Below, one piece after another: positions 17,321 through 26,184 of a stretch of 64,000 nt of DNA. Numbering within the stretch: the first letter of the stretch is position 1; each line of letters starts with the position of its first letter. Where the stretch lies: assembly GCF_014203705.1 (NCBI RefSeq), contig NZ_JACHJR010000002.1, positions 1 to 64,000 on the forward strand. The letters are read 5' to 3'. The notes beneath the pieces were generated by a model that worked only from the letters and a program-made list of their open reading frames with translations, was not told where the DNA came from and searched no databases. This stretch comes from Kitasatospora gansuensis (GTDB lineage Bacteria > Actinomycetota > Actinomycetes > Streptomycetales > Streptomycetaceae). Made by a program: the position numbers and the translations under genes.

Positions 17321-17620
17321 TCAGTCGCAGTCGTTGCAGATCGGCTGGTTGTTCTTGAGGCGGGCGAGCCTGCTGCGGTGGTGGACGAGGAAGCAGTTGG
17401 CGCAGGTGAACTCGTCGTTCAGCATGGGCTGGACGGCGACGGTGAGTTCCTCGCCGGAGAGGTCGGCGCCGGGCAGCTCCGATCCGTCGGCGGCTTCCAG
17501 GGCGTCGACGGCGTCGATGGCGGAGGCCGCCTTGTCGCTGCGGTGGGCCTTCAGCTCCTCGATGCTGTCGGTCGAGCTGTCCTCGTCGGTCTTGCGCGGA
17601 GCGTCGTAGTCAGTTGCCAC
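17321..17620 (-). CDS. DUF4193 zinc-binding protein
   Basis: A 99-residue protein matching DUF4193, a small family found throughout actinobacteria. It shows the opening ATDYDAPRKTDED, ELPGADLSGEELTV, and the zinc-binding end DEFTCANCFLVHHRSRL plus ICNDCD. Start is GTG (VATDYDAP) with AGGA 7 nt upstream; the longer reading has no support. Most actinobacteria keep one core copy near sigma-factor or dUTPase genes; this one lies in an accessory region and is probably an extra copy. Confidence 0.88.
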   Translation of the reverse strand: MATDYDAPRKTDEDSSTDSIEELKAHRSDKAASAIDAVDALEAADGSELPGADLSGEELTVAVQPMLNDEFTCANCFLVHHRSRLARLKNNQPICNDCD

Positions 17621-17779
17621 AGATGGTCCTGTCGTTGTGATCGAGCCGGTCGCCGCCGAAGCTGACCACCAGCACCGGGCTGCGCCTCGTCTTGGTCCGG
17701 GGCAGGGTACCCCCGCCGCCCCCGCTGACGTCATGTCCGCAGTGGTGTGCGGAGTGTAGTTGACCTTGTGGCCGTGGAG

Positions 17780-18060
17780 ACCTCGGGTCCGGCATGGGCT
17801 CCGACTACGACCGGCCCCGTGCCGCTTGCCGGCCCAGTGGCGCCTTCGTGCGGTACTGGTCTCGACGGGCAACGGCGTACTCGCCGCTGCGGTGCTGGTC
17901 CTCTTCGTGGGGCACTGGGGAGTCGCGGCGCCGATCGCCGGGACGCTGGTCCCTGCCCGTGGAACGAGATCCAGGGCATCGAGCCGAGCATGAAGGAAAT
18001 CCGGGGAAGCGACGTGGGCTACGGGCGCTCCGGCCCGCTGCCCGGTGACGTGTACGAGCG
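17780..18060 (+). pseudogene. Frameshifted membrane-protein scrap
   Basis: One frame reads a membrane span, STGNGVLAAAVLVLFVGHWG, and after a shift near 17955 another frame reads WNEIQGIEPSMKEIRGSDVGYG. Together they look like a short secreted or membrane-anchored protein, but no single frame spans both. Likely decayed. Confidence 0.35.
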
Positions 18061-18062
18061 GA

Positions 18063-18106
18063 CATCGGAGTTCGACTGCCGTGGATTCGTCTCATCGGAG
18101 TTCGAC
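18063..18106. repeat. Direct repeat CATCGGAGTTCGAC before 18132 gene
   Basis: The 14-base word CATCGGAGTTCGAC occurs at 18063-18076 and 18093-18106, a spacing of 30 bases or close to three helical turns, 25 bases upstream of the next start codon. It may be a pair of regulator sites. Confidence 0.4.
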
Positions 18107-18131
18107 ATCGCAGGTCAGGTACGGTGCGGGC

Positions 18132-18863
18132 ATGATCGAGAGTCTTTCTCCCGACGGTGATGTGCCCGGTGGGATGTTGCTGGGCGGCTACTTCGTCGCG
18201 GTGCCTGAGTCGCTCGATGGCTCGGGCCTGCCTCGGGCGGCGGGGCTGACCACGGCGTCCGACTGCCTGATCGACCGGCTTCCGGAGGACGACTGCTGGT
18301 TCGGTACCGTCCCGGAGGCGCTGGCGGCCTGCCTGCCGGTCCAGGTGCCTGTGGGCGCACGCCTGTACGCCCTGCTGGTGCCCTCCGACCATGCCGGTGG
18401 CTTCACCGCCGACATTCTCGCCGCCGGTACGGACGAGCCGGTGCTGCTCGCGCACCTCGACCGCCGGGCCGGCCTGCCCGTCCGGGAGGTGGCCGAGGGC
18501 GGGCGGGAGCTGGGCTGGGAGGTGCTCGGCTATGACCTCGGCCTGCTGCACAGCTGGCTCTGCAACAACCTGTACGAGGACGGTGTGCGCGAGCTCGGCG
18601 TGGCGGCCGACGACGACCGTGGCCTGCTGCCCAGCCGGGAAGCCGCCGTACGCGTGGCCGCCTGGGCCAACGCCCGCGGTGACACCAAGCCCGTCACCTG
18701 GTTCCCCGCTGCCCTGATCGAATGGGACACCCCGATCGAGGGACGGACCGGTCCCGCTGTCACCGAGGCTCCGGTGCGTCGGGCAGCACAGCCCTGGTGG
18801 CGCCGGATCTTCCAGCGGGCCAGGCCGAGCTGCGCGGTCGGGGTGCCGGTCAAAGTCCGGTGA
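18132..18863 (+). CDS. Hypothetical protein, 243 aa
   Basis: I do not recognise this soluble acidic protein. Notable stretches are YFVAVPESLDGSGLPRAAGL, CLPVQVPVGARLYALLVPSD, GWEVLGYDLGLLHSWLCNNL and VTWFPAALIEWDTPI. The overall pattern, which reports a state or limit and ends in a basic tail, resembles polymorphic-toxin immunity or SMI1-like proteins, but no motif proves this. The ATG has no ribosome site; TACGGT 10 nt upstream may be the -10 of a leaderless message. Confidence 0.6.
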   Translation: MIESLSPDGDVPGGMLLGGYFVAVPESLDGSGLPRAAGLTTASDCLIDRLPEDDCWFGTVPEALAACLPVQVPVGARLYALLVPSDHAGGFTADILAAGTDEPVLLAHLDRRAGLPVREVAEGGRELGWEVLGYDLGLLHSWLCNNLYEDGVRELGVAADDDRGLLPSREAAVRVAAWANARGDTKPVTWFPAALIEWDTPIEGRTGPAVTEAPVRRAAQPWWRRIFQRARPSCAVGVPVKVR

Positions 18864-18983
18864 GACGCGGGCAAGTTCGATGAGACGGGCCAGCAGGTGA
18901 TCCTGGCCGATTGCCAAGAGATCTCGACCGTCCTGCCCCGGCTGCTCCTGACCGCACCGGCCGGGCGGGTGGATGATCGGGGT

Positions 18984-19373
18984 GTGCTGGTGCGTACCGA
19001 GTTGCTGCCGCTGGGTCCGTCGGGTTTGCCGAGGGTCCGAGCCCACACGCCCGTCGGCAGCGCCGTGGTGGTGTGGCGCGGTGACCTGGACAGCGCGGCG
19101 GGCCGGCACCATGTCGAATGGACCGTCGACGAAGACGTCCTCTGGGGCCGGAACACGCGGTCGGCCGCGCTTGCCGAGCCAGGGGTGCGCGAGGAGGCCG
19201 GCCGCGTCGTCTTGCGAGGACGGCTCCAGCTCACCGAGGACGGCGCCGCTGTCCTTGAGATGGGTGACTCGCGGGTGCTGTTCGAGATCGGCTCACCGCC
19301 ACCGCCCGACAGCGCCTGGGTGGAGATCAGCGTCGAAGCGGACCGGGTGGAGCTGTACCCCTACCTGCTCTGA
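18984..19373 (+). CDS. Hypothetical protein, about 129 aa
   Basis: A beta-rich soluble protein: VVVWRGDLDSAAGRHHVEWT, DGAAVLEMGDSRVLFEIG and a C-terminal VELYPYLL. The frame is open back to a GTG at 18897, so the start is uncertain; I chose GTG 18984 because residues before it are poorly protein-like. It follows the 18132 gene by about 120 nt and may be co-transcribed. Function unknown. Confidence 0.5.
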   Translation: MLVRTELLPLGPSGLPRVRAHTPVGSAVVVWRGDLDSAAGRHHVEWTVDEDVLWGRNTRSAALAEPGVREEAGRVVLRGRLQLTEDGAAVLEMGDSRVLFEIGSPPPPDSAWVEISVEADRVELYPYLL

Positions 19374-19537
19374 CCGGTCGAAGTCGCCTGGCAATCCATC
19401 GGGCCGCCACTTCGCAGCCTCGGCCGCCGGTCCCGGTCCGCTGCGCCTGGGCGTCCCGGGCGGGAGTGTTGTCCGGTGGGGGTGCCAGACTGACAATCGC
19501 GAGAGCGGTGTGTGTGAGGGGGAGTGGGTTGGGTCTG

Positions 19538-20248
19538 GTGATCGAGAGCCGGCCGTCGGAGCTGGCGTACGTCGAGCGGGTGTGGCGCAGTCGCAGCGAG
19601 GACGTCGGCCGGATGATGTCGGTCGCGACGTCGCACTGGGAGCTGGTGTTCTGGGAGCAGCACGGTCAGGTGCAGGCGGCCGTGCTGGGGCCGGAGGCGA
19701 AGGCGTCCTGGGCGCCGGTGCCCGGGGACGCCGCCTTCTTCGGGATCAGCTTCGCGCTGGGTACGTCGATGCCGCACATCCCGGTCAGCCGGCTGGTGGG
19801 CGGCAACGTGGCGATCCCCGACGTGACGCGGCGCTCCTTGTGGCTGAAGGGCTCCGCCTGGCACGTGCCCGGTTACGACAATGCCGAGGCGTTCGTGCTG
19901 CGGATGGTGCGCGAGGGCATCGTGGACCTGGACCCGGTGGTGCCCGCCGTCCTCGGCGGCGCCTGCCCGGACCTCTCGGACCGTACCCTGCAGCGGCGGT
20001 TCGTCGCGGCGACCGGCCTGACCCAGGGCGCGGTGCGGCAGATCCACCGCGCCCGCCAGGCCGCGGTGCTGATCCAGGAGGGGGCGCCGGCCCAGGAGGT
20101 CGTGCACCGCCTGGGGTACTTCGACCAGCCGCACCTGGCACGGTCGTTGAAGCGGTACGTCGGGCGCACGGCCACCGAGCTGAGCGCCCGGGACACGGCG
20201 GAGCCGCTGTCGCTTCTGTACAAGACCGCACCCCTGGCGCCCGCCTAG
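19538..20248 (+). CDS. AraC-family transcriptional regulator
   Basis: A 236-residue regulator. The C-terminal third has the AraC double helix-turn-helix: DRTLQRRFVAATGLTQGAVRQIHRAR (the LxRxF-TG-P position, here ending GAV rather than the common SP) and AQEVVHRLGYFDQPHLARSLKRYVG, where GYxDQxHLxRxxK is the family signature. The N-terminal 150 residues are a sensor domain that opens IESRPSELAYVERVWRSRSE, a pattern common in Streptomyces AraC proteins. GTG 19538 and TTG 19529 are both possible starts. It lies 80 nt upstream of the reductase at 20328 and probably controls it. Confidence 0.87.
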   Translation: MIESRPSELAYVERVWRSRSEDVGRMMSVATSHWELVFWEQHGQVQAAVLGPEAKASWAPVPGDAAFFGISFALGTSMPHIPVSRLVGGNVAIPDVTRRSLWLKGSAWHVPGYDNAEAFVLRMVREGIVDLDPVVPAVLGGACPDLSDRTLQRRFVAATGLTQGAVRQIHRARQAAVLIQEGAPAQEVVHRLGYFDQPHLARSLKRYVGRTATELSARDTAEPLSLLYKTAPLAPA

Positions 20249-20327
20249 TGTCCATGACGTAGCCGACCGGGGTCGGCCCGCCCCGCCAGGGGCGGGCGCA
20301 GGACCCCGGACTCATCGTGGAGGAATC

Positions 20328-20882
20328 ATGCGCAAGGTTGTCTCGGGTCTGTTCGTCTCGCTCGACGGTGTCGCCCAGTCGCCGAACGAGTGGCAGTTCG
20401 CGTTCGACGAGGAGATGGGAGCGGCGCTGGCCGGCACGCTGGAGTCGGCCGACACGATCCTGCTGGGCCGGGTGACGTTCACCGAGTGGGCCGGGTACTG
20501 GCCGACGGTGACCGACGGTGAGGACGCCGGTTTCGCGAAGTGGATCAACGACTCGCCCAAGCACGTCGTCTCCTCGACGCTGGACAGCGTCGACGACTGG
20601 GCGAACAGCACGCTGCTCAAGGGCGACCTGGCGGCTGCGGTCAACGAGCTCAAGGCGGGCGAGGGCAAGGACATCACGGTGGCGGGCAGCCCGACGCTGG
20701 TGCGCTCGCTGCTGGAGCTGGACCTGTTGGACGAGCTGGTGCTGCTGATCCACCCGGTGGTGGCCGGCGAGGGCCGCAAGAAGCTGTTCGCCGACGGCAG
20801 CGCGCTGAAGAAGCTGGAGCTGGTGAGCGCCCAGCCGACCAGCAGCGGGGTGATCATCGCGACCTACCGCCCGGCGCGCTGA
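20328..20882 (+). CDS. RibD C-terminal/dihydrofolate-reductase-fold protein
   Basis: A 184-residue protein of the bacterial DHFR-like (RibD_C) family. MRKVVSGLFVSLDGVAQSPNEW is the standard opening; TILLGRVTFTEWAGYWP is the nucleotide-binding region, ITVAGSPTLVRSLLELDLLDEL the conserved helix and HPVVAGEGRKKLF the closing motif. Such proteins bind NADPH; most lack a known substrate. GGAGG stands 5 nt before the ATG. It follows the AraC gene, whose product may regulate it. Confidence 0.9.
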   Translation: MRKVVSGLFVSLDGVAQSPNEWQFAFDEEMGAALAGTLESADTILLGRVTFTEWAGYWPTVTDGEDAGFAKWINDSPKHVVSSTLDSVDDWANSTLLKGDLAAAVNELKAGEGKDITVAGSPTLVRSLLELDLLDELVLLIHPVVAGEGRKKLFADGSALKKLELVSAQPTSSGVIIATYRPAR

Positions 20883-21156
20883 GCCGGCGCCAACCGGGCG
20901 AGCGCGTCGGCCGTGCGCTTCACAGCGGCCGTCCCGGACCGCACCCCTGCCCTCAGCCCTGACCATGGCAAAGCCACCGTCACCGCCACCTACTGCCCCA
21001 GGCCGGCCCCCGACTGTCGGTGGACGTCCGCCGGGTGCTCACCGGCGGGAGGCCGCCGCAGTGGGCGGAGCTGGTGGGGCGGTGGGGCACCCGCCTCGCC
21101 CCACGGCGGCGGGTGCCCCACCGCCCCACCGTGGGCGGGTGCTTTTGGCGCCCGGG

Positions 21157-21978
21157 TCAGGGCATCCGGGCGGTCGCGCCGTAGCCGAGCGCTTTCGAGG
21201 GTGTCTGGGCGTCCACCGCGTGGCCGGGAGTGGGGCGCCAGTCCGCCATCAGGGTCAGTCCCGGCTCGACGAGTTCCATGCCCTCGAACCAGGACGCGAT
21301 CACGTCTCTGGGGCGGACGTGGAGCTGCTGGCCCACGCCGGCGAGGTAGGCGTCGGTCATCCGGCCGACCTGGGTCCGGGTCTGCGGGTCGGCCAGGTCG
21401 TCGGAGAGGTGCGAGATGGCGAGGTAGCTCCCGGGCGCGCAGGCGTCCCGGTAGCGGGCCACCAGGGCGGCCGGGTCGTCCTTGTCGTCGACGAACACCA
21501 GCAGGCCGCCCATCAGGATGCCGACCGGCCGGCTGAGGTCGATCAGTTCGCGGACCCGGGGGTGCTCCCAGATCCGCTCCGGGAACCGGCCGTCCGCCTC
21601 GACCATCGCCACCAGCGGCTCGTCCGCCAGGATCTCCTCACCGTGCAGCACGGCCGAGGGCTCGTGGTCCACGTACACCACCCGGGCCTTCGGGTTCCGG
21701 GCGTGCGCCACCTCGTGCACGTTGCCCATGGTGGGCAGCCCGGATGCGAGGTCGACGAACTGGTCCACGCCCTGCGCGAGCAGGAACCGCACGGTGCGGC
21801 GCAGCCAGTCCCGGTTCGCGCGCGCGAGCAGTTCGACGCTGGGCAGCACCGACCTGATCCGCTCGGCCTTCTGCCGGTCCACCTCGAAGTTGTAGAGCCC
21901 GCCCAGGTAGTAGTCGTAGATCCGCGCGATGTTGGCGGACTCCACGTCGGCCACCGGGCGCTCGGTGCTTGTGGTCAT
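21157..21978 (-). CDS. SAM-dependent methyltransferase, DUF574/Methyltransf_19 type
   Basis: A 273-residue Rossmann methyltransferase of the family very abundant in Streptomyces. NIARIYDYYLGGLYNFEVDR is the family signature (R-x-Y-D-x-x-L-G-G-K/x-x-x-F-x-x-D), FVDLASGLPTMGNVHEVAH the SAM loop and ARVVYVDHEPSAVLHG the acidic strand. Usual length about 270. Substrates are unknown for the family. It shares strand, spacing and family with the gene at 22530-23381. Confidence 0.92.
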   Translation of the reverse strand: MTTSTERPVADVESANIARIYDYYLGGLYNFEVDRQKAERIRSVLPSVELLARANRDWLRRTVRFLLAQGVDQFVDLASGLPTMGNVHEVAHARNPKARVVYVDHEPSAVLHGEEILADEPLVAMVEADGRFPERIWEHPRVRELIDLSRPVGILMGGLLVFVDDKDDPAALVARYRDACAPGSYLAISHLSDDLADPQTRTQVGRMTDAYLAGVGQQLHVRPRDVIASWFEGMELVEPGLTLMADWRPTPGHAVDAQTPSKALGYGATARMP

Positions 21979-22174
21979 GGGGACCCCTCACCTCGAGATG
22001 GCGGCACGTCACGACGCCGTGCCGTCCACCGCCGGCGAGTATAGTGACGGGCCATCAGTTCCGGTGCTGGACCGCACTGTTGGGCCACGGCCTGGCGCGG
22101 ATGGCCGCCGACGCGCGCTCTCGCCGGCTGCCACGGGCGGCGTCAGCTGCGGGGCGGGTCACAGCCCTCCCCGA

Positions 22175-22298
22175 GCCCCCGCGGCTGCGCCACGTCCAGG
22201 ACCAGCTCACCGAACTCGGCATCCGCTGGGAGCAGCCGGTGCCGGGCTGCCCGGGGTGCAAAGCGGGGTTCCGTTCTGGACCCACAAGGGTGCCATGA
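22175..22298 (+). pseudogene. Fragment carrying a Nudix-like C-terminal word
   Basis: CCCCCGCGGCTGCGCCACGT begins a 37-base segment encoding PRLRHVQDQLT, almost identical to segments at 29158 (inside a Nudix gene) and 30833. The frame continues briefly (ELGIRWEQPVPGCPGC) and stops. The surrounding interval 21979-22529 holds no complete gene. Confidence 0.35.
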
Positions 22299-22529
22299 CC
22301 GCTGAGGCAGTCAACCGGCAGCTGGATTGCTACAAGACGGCCTCCTGACGGTCCGCACCAAGGAGTCCCGGAGGGGACGTGACCCAGGCAGTGGGGCACA
22401 TCTGTGACCGACCGTCAGAACGGCACGCTGAAGTCGGCCGCTGTCAGTCGCCCTCCCTGCCGCCCGCGGTGTCCTCGGCCGGATCAGGACCCGACTGCGC
22501 CCGACGCGGTTCGAGCGGCTGGGTGGGGT

Positions 22530-23381
22530 TCAGCGCTTGCGGGCGACTCCGGACCAGTAGTAGGCGGCGGCGGGGTCGGCGGGCTCTCCGTCCTCGGGGC
22601 GCCAGCCCATGACGGGAACGACCCCCGGGTCCACGAGCTCCCAGTCGCCGAAGAACCGCGCCACCTCGTCGCGGGTGCGCGGCACCAGAGTCATGTTCCC
22701 CTTGGCTGCGGCTTCGACCACCGCAGCCATGGCGGTCGGGTTGAAGTCCGCTCCGGGGTGGGTGATCGCGACGTAGCTGCCGGGGGCCAGGGCGTCCATC
22801 AGCACGCGGGCCTTGGCCCAGGGGGCGTCATGGTCGGCGACAAGCATGAGGACGGCCACCAGCGTCAGGCCCACCGGCTGGTCGAGGTCCAGGGTGCCGG
22901 TCAGGATCGGGTCGGCGAGGATCTTCTCCGGTTCCAGCAGGTCGGCGTGGATGTAGGCGGTGCGGCCGGAGCCGGTGCTGTCCATCAGCGCGCGGGCGTG
23001 GGCGAGCACGATCGGGTCGTTGTCGACGTAGACGACGCGGCTGTCCGGGGCCGTGGTCTGGGCGACCTCGTGGGTGTTGCCCTCGGTGGGGATGCCGGTG
23101 CCGATGTCGAGGAACTGGCGGATGCCCGCCTCGCCGGCGAGGTAGCGCACCGCGCGGCCGAGGAACCTGCGGTTCTCCCGGGCCATCACCTTGATGCTGG
23201 GGATGGCCTGCTCGAAAGCCTCGCCGAGGGCCCGGTCCGGCGGGAAGTTCGTCTTGCCGCCGAGCCAGAAGTCGTACATCCGCGCCGAGTGCGGGATGTC
23301 GATGCGCAGGTCCACTCGTTCGATCGCCGGATCCTCCAGCCCACGCTTCATCCACTCGATGTCGTCCGGCATGTCATCCAC
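22530..23381 (-). CDS. SAM-dependent methyltransferase, DUF574/Methyltransf_19 type
   Basis: A 283-residue member of the same family as 21157-21978. It has HSARMYDFWLGGKTNFPPDR (family signature), FLDIGTGIPTEGNTHEVAQ (SAM loop) and SRVVYVDNDPIVLAHARAL (acidic strand), and ends AAYYWSGVARKR as is typical. Begins MDDMPDDIEWM at a GTG; ATG codon 4 is an alternative. The two paralogues differ widely in sequence, so they are not a recent duplication. Confidence 0.92.
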   Translation of the reverse strand: MDDMPDDIEWMKRGLEDPAIERVDLRIDIPHSARMYDFWLGGKTNFPPDRALGEAFEQAIPSIKVMARENRRFLGRAVRYLAGEAGIRQFLDIGTGIPTEGNTHEVAQTTAPDSRVVYVDNDPIVLAHARALMDSTGSGRTAYIHADLLEPEKILADPILTGTLDLDQPVGLTLVAVLMLVADHDAPWAKARVLMDALAPGSYVAITHPGADFNPTAMAAVVEAAAKGNMTLVPRTRDEVARFFGDWELVDPGVVPVMGWRPEDGEPADPAAAYYWSGVARKR

Positions 23382-23619
23382 CCCTGTTTACGCAAGCGCC
23401 CATGACGGGCCGTCAGGAAGGAATCCTAGTCGGTGGCTTGGCGCAGTGGCTGTGGCGGTCCGGAGCTGCGCTGTTCGGGGTCTCGTCGGTTCCCTGGCTG
23501 ATCGACACCGTGTCCCAGGACCGGCCCTCGGTCCGGGCCGCCGATACGGACCAGCTGCTTGTCCTGCCGGACGCGCCGCTGATCGTCACGGCGCCACCGT
23601 AGGGGCTCGTACGGCGCCG

Positions 23620-24339
23620 GGGGAGGAGGCGACCGAGCATCCACAGACGGCCGCCGAGTTCCACACCGGGCACCGTCACCTCGACCCGACGGACAAGACG
23701 CGGGACGGTGCGCTGATCTCCTGGCTCGACCGGCAGCGCTACCTGGGCGGCGCCGGCCTGCTCGCCCCGGTCCGCATCCACGAGCTGGACCAGCTCGGCA
23801 TGATCTGGGACAAGCACGCCCGCTCCTGGGACCGCGGCTACGCCCACGCCCGGGCCTGGGCCGAGACCCACGGGCACCTGGCCATCCCGGCCGCCGAGAA
23901 GCTCGACGGCCACGCGGTCGGCGCGTGGGCCGGGCGCCAGCGCAAGAACACCAAGCTGACGGCCGCTCAGGACGCGAAGCTCACCGCGCTGGACGCGATG
24001 TGGCGCCTGGACCCGGACTGGAACCGCTCCTACCGCCGGATGCTCGCCTACCTCGCCGGCGGCGGCACCCTCACCGGCCCGGCCAACCGCACCGGCGGCG
24101 AGGCCGACCCCACGTTCCGGCCGGGCGCGTGGCTGCGCAAACAGGACAAGGCCCGCACCGACCAGAAGCTGACGGTCCAACAAGTCGCCCTGCTCGAAAC
24201 CCTGCTGGCCACCCGGCCCGCCGCTCTGGCCCAGCAGCAGTCCGAGCGCCCGGCCGAGGGCTCGGTCACCTGGGCCGCCGAGTGGACGTGCGACGCCTGC
24301 GGTGAAGGGGGCGACGCCCAATTCGAGGACGGCACCTGA
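23620..24339 (+). pseudogene. 3' remnant of a helicase-associated-domain protein
   Basis: The frame reads FHTGHRHLDPTDKTRDGALI, WDRGYAHARAWAETHGHLAI, VGAWAGRQRKNTKLTAAQDA and a C-terminal CDACGEGG. The A-x-x-x-x-H-G-H-L-x-x-P...L-G-x-W-x-x-x-Q-R pattern repeated two or three times is the helicase-associated (HA) domain found at the C-terminus of large DEAD-like helicases near Streptomyces chromosome ends and on linear plasmids. No helicase core precedes it and no start with a ribosome site is seen. The upstream 23382-23620 holds nothing else. Confidence 0.65.
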
Positions 24340-24492
24340 TCGGCGTGCACCTTTGACCCGGTACCCGGCCTTCGCACCCACCGCCGCTCTGCCCGGCCGG
24401 CACGCGCAGCCAGGGCCGGCACTTGCGGGGACTTCGGGGAGACCGGCAGGCTGGGCGGCTCCGCCCGGCAACCCGTCACCCGAGGACCTTCC

Positions 24493-25146
24493 TTGAGCAC
24501 CCGTCCGTCCCGGCCCGTCGTCCTCACCAAGGGCGGCAGTGCCCGGATCAGCCTGGCCAAGGCCGACCCCGAGGCGAAGATCACCTGCACCCTCTCCTGG
24601 CAGGGCCGCGAGAACGGGCAACGCTCGGATCTCGACCTGTTCGCCCTCCACGTGCCCGCCGAGGCCGTCAGCAGCGCTGCGGCGGCGACCACCGACGCGG
24701 TGGACCACCGCACCCTGGGCAGCCTGACCGCCGCGCCCCACCTCCTGCACAGCGGTGACTCCACCGCCCCCGGCAGCGAGACCGTCACGATCGGCCGGCT
24801 GGACCGGCACGGCTACATCCTGCTCTGCGCGTACTCGGCCGTCTCCAACGGCGTCGGGTCGTTCCGCTCCTACCAGGCCGAGATCACCGTCACCGACCAC
24901 CGGGGCCAGACCGTCACCTGCACCCTGTCCGAGGAGTCGGACAAGTCCTACTGGTGCGCGTTCGCCCTGATCGACCTCACCGACCCGGCCGGCGCCCGGA
25001 TCCGCAACGTCGAGAACTACTCGGGGAAGAGCATCGAGCGGTCGCCGCTGCTGCGCACCGACGGGTCGTTCGAGATGGACAAGGGCCCGTTCCGCTTCAA
25101 GGGGCTGCTCGGGCTGCTGACCCGCCGGAGCAAGCCACTTTCCTGA
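24493..25146 (+). CDS. TerD-domain stress protein
   Basis: A 217-residue TerD-family protein. It shows VVLTKGGSARISL (opening), DLDLFAL (one of the calcium-binding acidic stretches), HSGDSTAPGSETVTIG and a long C-terminal beta sandwich ending FRFKGLLGLL. TerD proteins bind calcium and accompany tellurite resistance and phage-inhibition loci. Only one copy is present here, without terA, terC or terZ partners. The start is TTG, 6 nt after GAGGA. Confidence 0.85.
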   Translation: MSTRPSRPVVLTKGGSARISLAKADPEAKITCTLSWQGRENGQRSDLDLFALHVPAEAVSSAAAATTDAVDHRTLGSLTAAPHLLHSGDSTAPGSETVTIGRLDRHGYILLCAYSAVSNGVGSFRSYQAEITVTDHRGQTVTCTLSEESDKSYWCAFALIDLTDPAGARIRNVENYSGKSIERSPLLRTDGSFEMDKGPFRFKGLLGLLTRRSKPLS

Positions 25147-25274
25147 TCCCATGGCTGACCAGGATGTCGGGGCCCGGCGGATCCGGTGGAGCCGGGAGCC
25201 GGCCGCCGACGGCGACGGCGCCCAGGACCGCGCCGGCGATCGGCCCGCGCCTGTAGACCGGCTCCTCTGTCCCC

Positions 25275-25575
25275 AGGCCACCAGACCAAGACCGATCCGG
25301 CAGGCCGCCGGAAGGAGCGCAACGGGCCCAAACTCGAGGCGTTCAAGGGCAGCGATCTGCCGCACCACGACGACGTCGACCTGCTGCTCACCGTGAACCG
25401 GGCCGCCGACGGCGAGGGCTGGTCGTACTGCTGGGACCACGAGAACGCCCGCGGCGGGACGGAAGGCCCACCGGTGTTCCGGGAGGCCGCGGCCGACGCC
25501 GAGGCGGTCACCGTGGCCCGGCTCCTGGAGCACGTGATGACCAGCGCGGACGGCCCGGCCCGCTGGACAGCCGTT
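25275..25575 (+). pseudogene. Coding-like remnant without start
   Basis: The frame reads PKLEAFKGSDLPHHDDVDLL, then NRAADGEGWSYCWDHENARG and VTVARLLEHVMTSADGPARW. It looks like protein over about 100 codons but lacks a start, and no family is recognised. The gap 25576-26184 otherwise holds only the tRNA-like sequence. Confidence 0.35.
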
Positions 25576-25945
25576 CGTTGCTGCCGCCGTCCCACTACCC
25601 GGGCTGGCCCGCCGAGCGGTGATCCCGCACATGCGGCTGGCATGTTCGCGGCCGAAAAATCCCTGCTCACAGCCCTAGCGGTGGCCGAGCAGCCGGGTCT
25701 ACTGTTCCCGGCACGGCAGCCCCACCACAGGCTCCACCCGGGCCGCCGTGCAGAGCAGCCGCGCCCCGACCCGGATGCGGCTGGCCTCCTACCGGCCGGG
25801 CCCGGAGCGCTCCCCCGTCGCTCCCGGCCCGGCCGCTGCCCTCCTGGTGCGGCCCGGTCGCTTCGCCGCTTCACGTGGTCACCGAACTGCCCGCGAACCT
25901 GGCCGCCGGCGCTCCCACCCGCCGGCCTCTCCGTACCGGCCCGCG

Positions 25946-26005
25946 CGGCGGAGAGGGCGGGATTCGAACCTGCGCGGGCCCGAAGGCCCTGCTCGGCCGT
26001 TCTCC
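25946..26005 (-). tRNA. Degenerate tRNA-Ser-like remnant
   Basis: The minus strand has GGAGA (26005-26001) pairing with TCTCC (25954-25950), a GGCCGAG block like the serine D arm, a GGGCC-TTCG-GGCCC hairpin like a long variable arm, and a T arm GCAGG-TTCGAAT-CCCGC with one mismatch, then G-CC at the 3' end. An anticodon arm is missing, leaving about 56 bases. It cannot work as a normal tRNA. It is best read as a decayed tRNA-Ser or an attachment-site remnant. Confidence 0.45.
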
Positions 26006-26184
26006 AGCCCGGCACCCGATCAGCCGCCCCAGGTACCCCAGCCTCGGGGACGGTGCGCTGTCCCTTCCGGCGTGACACCACTGTGCCCGCCCGGCCTGAC
26101 ACCGCCCCGACAGCCGGCACCCGTGGACGGAACACAGCGAGGGGGCACGCAGGCCGCGTGCCCCTTCGCCTTGCTACCGCAGCG

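Noticed and set aside
18101..18114. Shared word TTCGACATCGCAGG at 18101 and about 60413 as a mobile-element end
   Set aside because: Only 14 bases match, flanks are unrelated, and no inverted partner or transposase is near either copy.
18132..18863. Assignment as an SMI1-type immunity protein
   Set aside because: No defining motif and no toxin gene in the neighbourhood.
24493..25146. A tellurite-resistance operon
   Set aside because: Only one TerD-domain gene is present; no other ter genes flank it.
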